A stretch of DNA of 6,069 nucleotides from NCBI GenBank assembly GCA_004558955.1, contig SFZC01000108.1, forward strand, positions 1 through 6,069, written 5' to 3'. Numbering within the stretch: position 1 is the first letter of the stretch; each line of letters starts with the position of its first letter. The position numbers and the translations under genes were made by a program. This DNA is from a bacterium (GTDB taxonomy: Bacteria; Cyanobacteriota; Vampirovibrionia; Gastranaerophilales; Gastranaerophilaceae). The notes under the pieces were generated by a model. That model did no database searches, was not told where the DNA came from, and saw nothing but the letters and a program-made list of their open reading frames with translations. This document shows, one piece after another, positions 1 to 6,013 of the stretch.

Positions 1-59
1 GTTTAAAATAAAAAGTAAAAAACTTATTGAAAGAGAAAAATTAAAAGGAGATAACTAAA

Positions 60-332
60 ATGAGAAATGTATTCTTTAGTTTTATTATCAATGACAATCT
101 TGAACGCTTTGGAATTATTGGTGGATTGAGTGAGTCAGAGGAAAGAGAATTAACTGCAGTTATGGCAAATAATCATTTTCGAAGATTAAATTGTGAGTTA
201 GATAGGACAATAGAGCAACAAGTAAATGATTTTGTGGCAAATAATCCACAATATATGTTTGTTCCGGCAAATCAAGTTTTTCCGGACAGTACACATATAC
301 ATATAACAACAAATAGTTGGTCTAGTTTTTAA
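60..332 (+). CDS. Hypothetical protein, 90 aa, first gene of the glycan operon
   Basis: I do not recognise this protein and assign no function. The ATG at 60 is preceded by AAGGAG (45-50) with a 9-nt spacer, a good ribosome binding site that supports real translation and this start. The product begins with a hydrophobic strand-like stretch (NVFFSFII, residues 3-10). A charged, probably helical middle follows (about 24-60, containing SESEEREL and RTIEQQVNDFV), and the C-terminus looks like short beta strands (YMFVPA, HIHITT). It has no signal peptide, no convincing transmembrane helix and no cysteine pattern (one Cys, at 45). It lies 43 bp upstream of a glycosyltransferase on the same strand, so it is probably cotranscribed with the sugar genes. 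Base composition is AT-rich, like the next gene. It could be a small accessory protein of the locus or an unrelated cargo gene. That it is a gene is likely; its role is unknown. Confidence 0.7.
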   Translation: MRNVFFSFIINDNLERFGIIGGLSESEERELTAVMANNHFRRLNCELDRTIEQQVNDFVANNPQYMFVPANQVFPDSTHIHITTNSWSSF

Positions 333-375
333 GAAATAGTATGTGGAAGTATAAAATTTAGAAGGAGAGTAAGAA

Positions 376-1599
376 ATGCCGAAGGTTAGTATAATTGTAC
401 CGATTTATAATGTGGAACAATATTTGAGAGAGTGTATGGATAGTGTTGTTAATCAAACCCTGAAAGACATCGAAATTATTTGTGTCAATGATGGTTCAAC
501 TGATAGCTCTCTTTCAATAATTAAAGAATATGCACAAAAAGACAACCGTATAAAAATTATTGATAAACCAAATTCAGGTTATGGAGATTCAATGAATAAA
601 GGTTTAGATATGGCAACAGGTGAGTATATCGGTATTGTTGAACCGGATGATTTTGTGTCAAAAGATATGTATGAAGTTCTCTATAACAAAGCTACCGAGT
701 TTGATGTTGATTTTGTTAAAGCTGATTTTTACAGATTTACGGGTAATATTGATACATTATGCTTATCTTATAATAAATTAGACCGTTCCGAAGAATATTA
801 TAATAAAGTTATTAATCCGCAGGAAGATTTAACTCCTTTTAATTTTGTTATGAATACTTGGAGTGGGATATATAATCGTAAGTTTATTGAGAAATATCAT
901 ATCAGACACAATACAACTCCGGGGGCAAGTTTTCAGGATAACGGTTTTTGGTTTCAAACATTTACCAGGGCGACTAAAATTTATTTTATAAACAAACCTC
1001 TATATATGAATAGACGTGATAATATGAATTCTTCAGTAAAAAATAAAGAGAAAGTTTACTGCATGAAGGAAGAATATGATTATATTCTAAATTACTTAAA
1101 TAATAACCCTGAATTAAAAGAAAAATTTATCAAAATGTATCAATACAAAAAATTCCATAATTATATTTTTAATTACAATCGTATTGATATTAAATTCAAA
1201 AAAGAATTTCTTAAAGTTTTTTCAAATGAATTTAAAATTGCAGTTAAAAATGGTGAAATAGATTGGGATTTATTTCAAAAACACGAGGCCAAAAAATTAA
1301 AGTTAATTATTAATAAGCCTGCAAAATTTTATAGATTATCACTATCAAAGATGACGATATGGGAAAGAATTTTCCATATTACAAAAGATGGTATTTATAA
1401 AAAGATTTATTTCTGTGGAATAAAAATTAAATTTAAAGATAAACACCAAGATTTAATTAATAGAATAAATTGTTTGGCTAGTATGATAGATAACAATAAA
1501 TTAAACAATGGTAAAAATGCCAGAGTTACTAACCTTGAACTTAAAACAATCAATAAAAGATTAGAACAGTTGGAAATTTTATTACAACAAAGTAGATAA
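376..1599 (+). CDS. GT2-family glycosyltransferase with C-terminal coiled-coil-like tail
   Basis: Predicted cytoplasmic, inverting glycosyltransferase that moves a sugar from a nucleotide donor to a lipid-linked or glycan acceptor; donor and acceptor cannot be read from sequence. The GT-A domain fills about residues 3-220: SIIVPIYN (5-12), VNDGSTD (37-43) for nucleotide binding, EPDD (89-92) at the metal-binding DxD position, and SFQDNGFW (185-192), probably carrying the catalytic-base acid. The EPDD/QDNGFW pairing is typical of one GT2 subgroup found in capsule and LPS clusters. Residues 341-356 (YKKIYFCGIKIKFKDK) match a short basic motif common near the C-termini of such enzymes, possibly for membrane association. 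Residues about 357-405 look like a heptad-like coiled coil. AAGGAG (362-367) lies 8 nt before the ATG. At 407 aa it is longer than a minimal GT2 enzyme because of the C-terminal half. That half is extremely AT-rich (about 19% GC by hand count over 1081-1320), unlike ugd downstream. Confidence 0.93.
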   Translation: MPKVSIIVPIYNVEQYLRECMDSVVNQTLKDIEIICVNDGSTDSSLSIIKEYAQKDNRIKIIDKPNSGYGDSMNKGLDMATGEYIGIVEPDDFVSKDMYEVLYNKATEFDVDFVKADFYRFTGNIDTLCLSYNKLDRSEEYYNKVINPQEDLTPFNFVMNTWSGIYNRKFIEKYHIRHNTTPGASFQDNGFWFQTFTRATKIYFINKPLYMNRRDNMNSSVKNKEKVYCMKEEYDYILNYLNNNPELKEKFIKMYQYKKFHNYIFNYNRIDIKFKKEFLKVFSNEFKIAVKNGEIDWDLFQKHEAKKLKLIINKPAKFYRLSLSKMTIWERIFHITKDGIYKKIYFCGIKIKFKDKHQDLINRINCLASMIDNNKLNNGKNARVTNLELKTINKRLEQLEILLQQSR

Positions 1600-1615
1600 A
1601 GAGGATTTTTAAGAT

Positions 1616-2926
1616 ATGAATATAACAGTAATTGGTACAGGATATGTCGGCTTGGTTGCCGGAGCATGTCTTGCGGATATGGGTAACAGTGTTATCTGTG
1701 TTGACAATAACGAAGAGAAATTGAACAAGTTAAAACAGGGAATTATTCCGATTTATGAACCCGGTTTGGAAGAACTTGTTAAATATAATGTTTCGGAAAA
1801 TCGTTTGAGTTTTTCATCAGACATTGATTTTGCGGTTAAAAATTCTGAGGTTTGTTTTATTGCTGTCGGAACTCCGCAAGGTGAAGACGGTTCTTGTGAT
1901 TTGCAATATGTTTTGAAAGTTGCCGAACAAATTGCCCAAGCAATGAACGGTTATAAGGTTATTGTTGACAAATCAACCGTTCCGGTAGGTACGGCTCAAA
2001 GAGTCAGTGAAATTATAAAAAAATACACTTCTCATGAGTTTGACGTGGTTTCAAATCCTGAGTTTTTAAAGCAAGGTAACGCTGTTGAAGACTTTTTGAA
2101 ACCTGATAGGGTTGTAATCGGTTCTAATTCTGACAAAGCAACCGCAATTATGCAGGAAATTTATTCACCATTTTTCCGCACGGGTAACAGAGTTGTTGTT
2201 ATGGACGTTAAATCGGCAGAAATGACCAAATATGCTTCAAATTCTTTCCTTGCAACAAAAATCTCATTTATGAACGAGATTGCTAATCTTTGTGAAAAAG
2301 TCGGAGCTGATGCTGAAATGGTACGAATCGGTATGAGTACGGATTCCCGAATAGGCAACAAGTTTTTATTCCCGGGGCTTGGATATGGCGGAAGTTGTTT
2401 CCCGAAAGACGTTAAGGCACTTATCAAAACGGGTTCCGAAAACGGTTGCGAAATGTCCATAATAAAATCCGCAGATGATGTGAATAAAAATCAAAGGTTG
2501 TTATTTATTGATAAAATTAAAAAACATTTTAATAACGATTTGAAAGGCTTGACGGTTTGTGTTTGGGGTTTGGCATTTAAACCCAAAACCGATGATATGA
2601 GGGAAGCTCCTGCAATTACCATAATTAATGAATTGTTATCTTGTGGTGCAAAGGTTAAGGCATTTGACCCGAAGGCATTTGATAGTGCAAGATTTCATTT
2701 TCAAGATAAAATTACTTATTGTAAAAATCAATATGAAGCTCTTGAAAATGCGGATTGCTTATTGCTCTTGACCGAATGGAACGAATTTAGACGTCCTGAC
2801 TTGGAAAAAGTTAAAACATTACTAAGAAAACCCGTAATTTTTGACGGCAGAAATCAATATGATTCAAAAAGATTAACATCAAAAGGCTTTACTTATTATC
2901 AAATAGGAAAATGTTGCGAAGGATAG
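1616..2926 (+). CDS. ugd: UDP-glucose 6-dehydrogenase
   Basis: Oxidises UDP-glucose to UDP-glucuronate using two NAD+ in the cytoplasm, giving an acidic sugar donor for capsule or exopolysaccharide. All three family domains are present in order: an N-terminal Rossmann fold with GTGYVG (7-12) and the NAD-ribose acidic residue Asp30; a central helical dimer domain; and a C-terminal UDP-binding domain. Catalytic features are intact: SNPEFL (146-151) with Glu149, TKYASN (204-209) with Lys205, GYGGSCFPKD (256-265) with the nucleophile Cys261 and Asp265, and WGLAFKPKTDDMREAP (317-332). The length of 436 aa is normal. GAGGA (1601-1605) is followed by a 10-nt spacer to the ATG. The gene starts 16 bp after the first glycosyltransferase and ends 4 bp before the aminotransferase. 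Its GC content is clearly higher than that of the two upstream genes. UDP-galactose or UDP-ManNAc dehydrogenases share the fold, but the motifs fit the UDP-glucose enzyme best. Confidence 0.96.
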   Translation: MNITVIGTGYVGLVAGACLADMGNSVICVDNNEEKLNKLKQGIIPIYEPGLEELVKYNVSENRLSFSSDIDFAVKNSEVCFIAVGTPQGEDGSCDLQYVLKVAEQIAQAMNGYKVIVDKSTVPVGTAQRVSEIIKKYTSHEFDVVSNPEFLKQGNAVEDFLKPDRVVIGSNSDKATAIMQEIYSPFFRTGNRVVVMDVKSAEMTKYASNSFLATKISFMNEIANLCEKVGADAEMVRIGMSTDSRIGNKFLFPGLGYGGSCFPKDVKALIKTGSENGCEMSIIKSADDVNKNQRLLFIDKIKKHFNNDLKGLTVCVWGLAFKPKTDDMREAPAITIINELLSCGAKVKAFDPKAFDSARFHFQDKITYCKNQYEALENADCLLLLTEWNEFRRPDLEKVKTLLRKPVIFDGRNQYDSKRLTSKGFTYYQIGKCCEG

Positions 2927-2930
2927 ATAT

Positions 2931-4016
2931 ATGATAAAATTTTTAGATTTGGAAAGGGTTAATAATCGTTTTAGAACTGAAATTGATGCGAGATTTAAGG
3001 CAATTCTTGACAAGGGTTGGTATTTGCAAGGCGAAGAAAATAAAAAATTCAGCACAAATTTTGCAAAATATTGCGGTACAAAATATTGTCTTGGCGTTGC
3101 AAACGGGCTTGATGCTTTGAATTTGATTATCAAGGCGTACGGTTTTGGAGCAGGTGATGAAATTATCGTTCCTGCAAATACTTACATTGCTTCAATTCTT
3201 GCAATCTCAGAAAACGGTTGTACTCCGGTTTTGGTTGAACCTGATATCAATACTTATAATATTAATCCCGATTTGATTGAAGAAAAAATAACAGACAAAA
3301 CCAAAGCAATTATGGTTGTTCATCTGTACGGACAAGCCGTTGAATTGGAAAAAATTTGGGCATTAGCTAAAAAATACGATTTGAAGGTTATTGAAGATTC
3401 CGCACAGGCTCACGGTGCTTTTTATCAGGGTAAAAGGGTCGGAAATTTGGGCGATGCAAGCGGATTTTCCTTCTATCCGGGTAAGAACTTGGGCTGTATG
3501 GGTGATGGCGGTGCTATTACCACTAATGACAAGGATTTGTATGAAAAAGTGAAAGCGATTGCGAATTACGGTTCTGACAGAAAATATCATCATATTTATA
3601 AAGGTGTAAATTCAAGATTGGACGAACTTCAAGCAGCAGTTCTTGATGTGAGGTTGAAATACCTCGATGAAGATAACAAAAGACGCCGTGAAATTGCCAA
3701 TTATTATTTGAAAAATATTCACAACGAAAAAATAAATTTAAGAAAACCGTATAGTGATGAGGCTAATGTTTGGCATATTTTCCCTATCAGAACAGATAAT
3801 AGAGAAGATTTGCAAAAATATTTGGAAAGTCACGGTATCCAGACAAATATTCACTATCCGACACCACCTCACAAACAGGGTGCATATAAAGAATGGGAAA
3901 ATCAAAGTTATCCCGTATCTGAAGAAATCCACAGAACCGAATTGAGTTTGCCGATTTCACCTGTTATGAGCGAGGAAGCAGTTAAAAAAGTCGTTGAGGT
4001 GTTGAATGAATGGTAG
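2931..4016 (+). CDS. DegT/DnrJ/EryC1/StrS sugar aminotransferase, FdtB/QdtB-like
   Basis: PLP-dependent aminotransferase of nucleotide sugars, adding an amino group from glutamate to a keto-sugar. Visible family residues are ANGLDAL (57-63) for phosphate binding, PANTYIASI (81-89), EDSAQAHGA (155-163) with Asp156 facing the PLP nitrogen, and FYPGKNLG (181-188) with Lys185 as the Schiff-base lysine. NSRLDE (227-232) and HYPTPPHKQ (308-316) also match. The FYPGKNLG form and the C-terminal HYP-PPHKQ segment resemble FdtB and QdtB, which make dTDP-Fuc3N or dTDP-Qui3N from 3-keto-6-deoxy sugars; this substrate call is inference. The usual partner, an FdtA/QdtA 3,4-ketoisomerase, is not in the window. 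The length of 361 aa is normal. The ribosome binding site AAGGA (2919-2923) lies within the end of ugd, 7 nt before the ATG. The last 11 bp overlap the next gene, suggesting translational coupling. Confidence 0.93.
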   Translation: MIKFLDLERVNNRFRTEIDARFKAILDKGWYLQGEENKKFSTNFAKYCGTKYCLGVANGLDALNLIIKAYGFGAGDEIIVPANTYIASILAISENGCTPVLVEPDINTYNINPDLIEEKITDKTKAIMVVHLYGQAVELEKIWALAKKYDLKVIEDSAQAHGAFYQGKRVGNLGDASGFSFYPGKNLGCMGDGGAITTNDKDLYEKVKAIANYGSDRKYHHIYKGVNSRLDELQAAVLDVRLKYLDEDNKRRREIANYYLKNIHNEKINLRKPYSDEANVWHIFPIRTDNREDLQKYLESHGIQTNIHYPTPPHKQGAYKEWENQSYPVSEEIHRTELSLPISPVMSEEAVKKVVEVLNEW

Positions 4017-5076
4017 TCACGGTGATTTTCCGTTAGTTTCGGTTATCCTTCCTGCGTATAATCATGAAAAATATGTTCAAGTCGCAATTCAATCGGTAGT
4101 CAACCAAACTTACCAAAATATTGAGTTTATAGTTGTTGATGACGGTTCAAAAGATTTGACGTGGCAAAAAATTCAAGAAATGAAACCTGCTTGCGAGGGG
4201 CGTTTTACAAACGTTATTTTTCAAACTAAAGAAAATGAAGGTACTTGTGCGACTTTAAACCGGTTGATTTCTTTGTCGAACGGCGAATATATTTATCTTA
4301 TTGCTTCTGATGATATCGCAAAACCTCAGGCGATAGAAAAAGAAGTAAGTTTTTTGATTGATAATCCTGATTATGCTTTGGTTGTCGGGGATAGTGAATT
4401 TATTGATGATAACGGCAAAGTTTGTTATTGGGACGAAGAAAAAAATATTGTTTATGATAAATCTCAGGCAAGATTTACAAGTTTTTGCAATTATTTGAAA
4501 AGTTGTCGGGATTTCAAATTTACTTCAAGAGAATTTGGGTCTTATCGTACGTTATATCTTGGAAATTATATTCCAAACGGGTATTTAATAAGAAAATCTG
4601 TTTTTGAAAAAACGGGTTTGTTCACAAAAGAAGCCCCGCTTGAGGATTATTATATAATGCTGCAAATTGCAAAGTATGCAAAGATGAAATTCTTGGACGA
4701 AATTTTATTTTCTTACCGCTGGCATTCGGGTAACAGTATTAAAAACAGAGTGGTTGCAGTTGCGAATGATATGAAAACAAGACAGTATGAAGAAAAAATT
4801 ATTTCAGATATTGAGGCTCTTGAAAATCGTGGTGTCTTGGACGATGTCGTTTGCTTTTTACGTTGTAATGTGCAAATGAAAGAATTAAAGCATTCGAATA
4901 GTGATTTGCAAGACGAGATTTACCTGATAAAACACAAAAATATGGTGGTTTGGAATTACTATTGCTACAAATTTTTATCAAAAATTTTACTCGGCAGGGT
5001 GAGAAAATATTGTGAATTTCAAGCAAAAAGATATCATCACAAGGTTCTGAAATTAAGAAAAGTCTTGGAAAAATAA
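4006..5076 (+). CDS. GT2-family glycosyltransferase, last gene of the glycan operon
   Basis: Second predicted GT-A glycosyltransferase, of a different GT2 subgroup from the one at 376-1599. Motifs in order: VSVILPAYN (11-19), VVDDGSKD (43-50) for nucleotide binding, ASDD (100-103) as the DxD-type metal site, GYLIRKSVFEKTG (192-204), LEDYYIMLQ (212-220) with the likely catalytic-base ED pair, and YRWHSGNS (237-244). The region after about residue 250 is helical and charged, contains a possible short coiled coil (282-310), and ends in a strongly basic tail (RVRKYCEFQAKRYHHK) that could sit at the membrane. The ATG at 4006 lies inside the aminotransferase gene (11-bp overlap, different frame), with GAGG (3996-3999) 6 nt upstream. 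That spacing supports this start over ATG 4010, which is in another frame. The length of 356 aa is usual. Donor and acceptor are not determinable. No GC-rich hairpin with a T-run follows the stop. Confidence 0.93.
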   Translation: MNGSHGDFPLVSVILPAYNHEKYVQVAIQSVVNQTYQNIEFIVVDDGSKDLTWQKIQEMKPACEGRFTNVIFQTKENEGTCATLNRLISLSNGEYIYLIASDDIAKPQAIEKEVSFLIDNPDYALVVGDSEFIDDNGKVCYWDEEKNIVYDKSQARFTSFCNYLKSCRDFKFTSREFGSYRTLYLGNYIPNGYLIRKSVFEKTGLFTKEAPLEDYYIMLQIAKYAKMKFLDEILFSYRWHSGNSIKNRVVAVANDMKTRQYEEKIISDIEALENRGVLDDVVCFLRCNVQMKELKHSNSDLQDEIYLIKHKNMVVWNYYCYKFLSKILLGRVRKYCEFQAKRYHHKVLKLRKVLEK

Positions 5077-5087
5077 TCTGAAATTTC

Positions 5088-5252
5088 CTATATTTTTGTT
5101 GTCAAATTCTTAATATTTTTGATGTAAAGTTTTTCGGTTTCGAGTTTACCGTAAAATCCCTCGATTGTTTGACTTGATAAAGGTTTAGGGCGAATTGTGT
5201 TGCTTATGGAAAGGTTTGAAGTTTTTTCATTTTCTACTTGGGGGATTGACAC
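5088..5252 (-). CDS. Possible small protein, 54 aa, convergent with the glycan operon
   Basis: The minus strand reads GTG (5250-5252) to TAG (5088-5090) without interruption. The predicted product starts MSIPQVENEKTSNLSISN, has a Pro/Ser-containing middle (IRPKPLSSQTIEGFYGKL, 20-37) and a Lys-rich end. Codon choice (GAA, AAA, ATC, TAC, CTT) looks coding-like and GC is higher than in the flanking A/T-rich DNA. Against it: GTG is the only usable start, an in-frame TGA lies three codons upstream, and there is no Shine-Dalgarno. A minus-strand TATAAT (plus positions 5262-5267) sits 9 bp before the GTG, so a leaderless mRNA is conceivable, but no good -35 is seen. I recognise no homologue. It may instead be the remnant of a longer gene or chance. 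Confidence 0.33.
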   Translation of the reverse strand: MSIPQVENEKTSNLSISNTIRPKPLSSQTIEGFYGKLETEKLYIKNIKNLTTKI

Positions 5253-5290
5253 TGAAATTCAATTATAATCAAATTTTCCGCTTTTTTATG

Positions 5291-5350
5291 TCTGTTTGTA
5301 AAAATTTATTACAAAAAATTTAAAATTTTTTTCAAAAATTCGCTAAAATT
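5291..5350 (+). promoter_or_regulatory. A/T-tract block upstream of the rpoB promoter (UP-element-like)
   Basis: This stretch is almost free of G and C and consists of alternating A-runs and T-runs, directly upstream of the -35 at 5353. It includes a perfect inverted repeat AAAAAATTT-A-AAATTTTTT (5313-5331). The centre is too small for an RNA hairpin loop, and without G/C pairs it is a poor terminator. A-tracts in this position typically bend DNA and contact the RNA polymerase alpha C-terminal domain, raising promoter strength. Such an element would suit a highly expressed rpoB operon. The role is inferred from position and composition only. Confidence 0.45.
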
Positions 5351-5352
5351 AC

Positions 5353-5380
5353 TTGACTAGGGATATTGATGTAATATGAT
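5353..5380 (+). promoter_or_regulatory. Probable sigma70-type promoter for rpoB
   Basis: The -35 TTGACT (5353-5358) and -10 TATGAT (5375-5380) are separated by 16 bp; each hexamer differs from consensus at one position. Transcription would start near 5386-5388, giving a leader of about 180 nt before the rpoB ATG at 5570. The A/T-tract block immediately upstream strengthens the call. Having its own promoter rather than reading through from rplL fits the organisation seen in cyanobacteria and relatives. Confidence 0.7.
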
Positions 5381-5483
5381 GAAGTAACATGCAAAAGTAA
5401 AGTTGGGTGAATTGTGCCTAATTCATAAAACATGAAAAAACAAAATTCCGCAACTTGTACAACTCCCTGAAATTGCAGTTATT

Positions 5484-5500
5484 TGCCAAATCTTTTGGCA
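5484..5500 (+). promoter_or_regulatory. Perfect hairpin in the rpoB leader
   Basis: TGCCAAA (5484-5490) and TTTGGCA (5494-5500) are exact inverted complements around a TCT loop, and two further outer positions can pair (T-G at 5483/5501, T-A at 5482/5502). CCCT (5465-5468) could pair with AGGG (5502-5505) in a competing or extended structure. No T-run follows, so it is not a classical terminator. It lies about 70 nt before the rpoB start and could act as a leader structure, a protein-binding site or a transcript stabiliser. Function is unproven. Confidence 0.4.
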
Positions 5501-5558
5501 GAGGGTTTACAGCCTTAAGTTAGAAAAACGTTTTATAGTAGTACATCATTATTAAAAT

Positions 5559-5564
5559 GAGGTG
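5559..5564 (+). promoter_or_regulatory. Ribosome binding site that decides the rpoB start
   Basis: GAGGTG lies 5 nt before ATG 5570 but only 2 nt before the in-frame TTG at 5567. The spacing favours the ATG as the true start, so RpoB begins MSETKYAKRV rather than one residue earlier. Confidence 0.75.
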
Positions 5565-5569
5565 AATTG

Positions 5570-6013
5570 ATGTCTGAGACAAAATATGCAAAAAGAGTAA
5601 CGCCAATGGGCATTCCACACACCCGTTTGGACGATTTACCGGACCTTATTGAGGTGCAAAAAAAATCATTTGAGTGGTTCTTGAAGGAAGGTTTGAAGGA
5701 AGAATTACTTTCTTTTTCTCCTATTAAAGACTACACAGGAAGATTAGAGCTACACTTCTTGCCGAATTATACTTTCGACAATGCAAAGTACACGGTTGAA
5801 GAAGCTCGTATTCATGATGCAACTTATGCAAAACAGTTGCGTGTTATGATTAGATTGGTTAACCGTGACAGCGGTGAAATCAAAGAACAAGAAATTTATT
5901 TAGGTGATTTTCCTCTTATGACAGAAAGTGGAACATTCATAATAAATGGAGCAGAAAGAGTTGTAGTCAGCCAGTTAGTACGTTCACCAGGATGCTATTA
6001 TGATGAAGAATAA
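5570..6013 (+). CDS. rpoB: RNA polymerase beta subunit, N-terminal fragment (truncated at window edge)
   Basis: Beta subunit of DNA-dependent RNA polymerase, forming the catalytic core with beta' and alpha. Only the first 147 of more than 1000 residues are present, covering the start of the protrusion and lobe region. Family signatures are DLIEVQKKSFEWFL (25-38), SFSPIKDYTGRLELHFL (48-64), KEQEIYLGDFPLMT (105-118), GTFIINGAERVVVSQ (121-135) and LVRSPG (136-141). Equivalents of E. coli Arg143, Val146 and Gln148, the N-terminal rifampicin-site residues, are Arg130, Val133 and Gln135, all wild-type. Position 142 is Cys where the family almost always has Val. The start is ATG 5570, chosen over TTG 5567 by spacing to GAGGTG. 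Reading ends in DEE followed by TAA (6011-6013), and downstream DNA shows no RpoB coding. RpoB is essential, so this stop is almost certainly not the real end; the gene runs into a repeat at the contig edge. Confidence 0.95.
   Translation: MSETKYAKRVTPMGIPHTRLDDLPDLIEVQKKSFEWFLKEGLKEELLSFSPIKDYTGRLELHFLPNYTFDNAKYTVEEARIHDATYAKQLRVMIRLVNRDSGEIKEQEIYLGDFPLMTESGTFIINGAERVVVSQLVRSPGCYYDEE

Larger units (their letters stand above)
5077..5569. other. Intergenic region of about 490 bp between glycan operon and rpoB
   Basis: No plus-strand gene of plausible size is visible here. The left part (5088-5252) is open on the minus strand for 54 codons and is listed separately. The middle (5281-5345) is nearly pure A/T. 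The right part holds a strong promoter and the rpoB leader. I saw no tRNA, no CRISPR repeat, no insertion-sequence end and no convincing intrinsic terminator for the upstream operon. The best candidate is a 4-bp CGGT/ACCG stem in 5134-5151, which lacks a T-tract. Confidence 0.8.

Noticed and set aside
327..355. TATAAA (350-355) as an internal promoter before the first glycosyltransferase
   Set aside because: No recognisable -35 at the right distance in very AT-rich DNA, where such hexamers arise by chance.
640..651. EPDD instead of a canonical DxD as a sign of an inactive glycosyltransferase
   Set aside because: The EPDD form together with a QDNGFW motif is normal for this GT2 subgroup, so it does not indicate loss of activity.
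1407..1667. Minus-strand open frame of 86 codons over the end of the first glycosyltransferase
   Set aside because: It lies opposite a clearly coding gene, has no ribosome binding site, and its Leu/Ile/Ser-rich composition is what antisense of Lys/Asn-rich coding gives.
2161..2460. Minus-strand open frame of 99 codons inside ugd
   Set aside because: Fully antisense to conserved catalytic coding of ugd, with no family motifs; a shadow frame.
3754..3945. Plus-strand 63-codon frame inside the aminotransferase
   Set aside because: Overlaps conserved C-terminal coding of the aminotransferase in another frame, without a separate ribosome binding site.
5206..5268. Plus-strand 20-residue frame starting ATG 5206
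   Set aside because: Too short, with no conserved feature; it mirrors the minus-strand open stretch.
5246..5269. TTGACA (5246-5251) and TATAAT (5264-5269) as a second plus-strand promoter
   Set aside because: Both hexamers are perfect, but the spacer is only 12 bp, too short for sigma70; no good -10 lies at 16-18 bp.
5313..5331. A/T inverted repeat as an intrinsic terminator of the glycan operon
   Set aside because: It has no G/C pairs and a 1-bp centre, so a stable RNA hairpin is unlikely; it is better explained as A-tract DNA upstream of the promoter.
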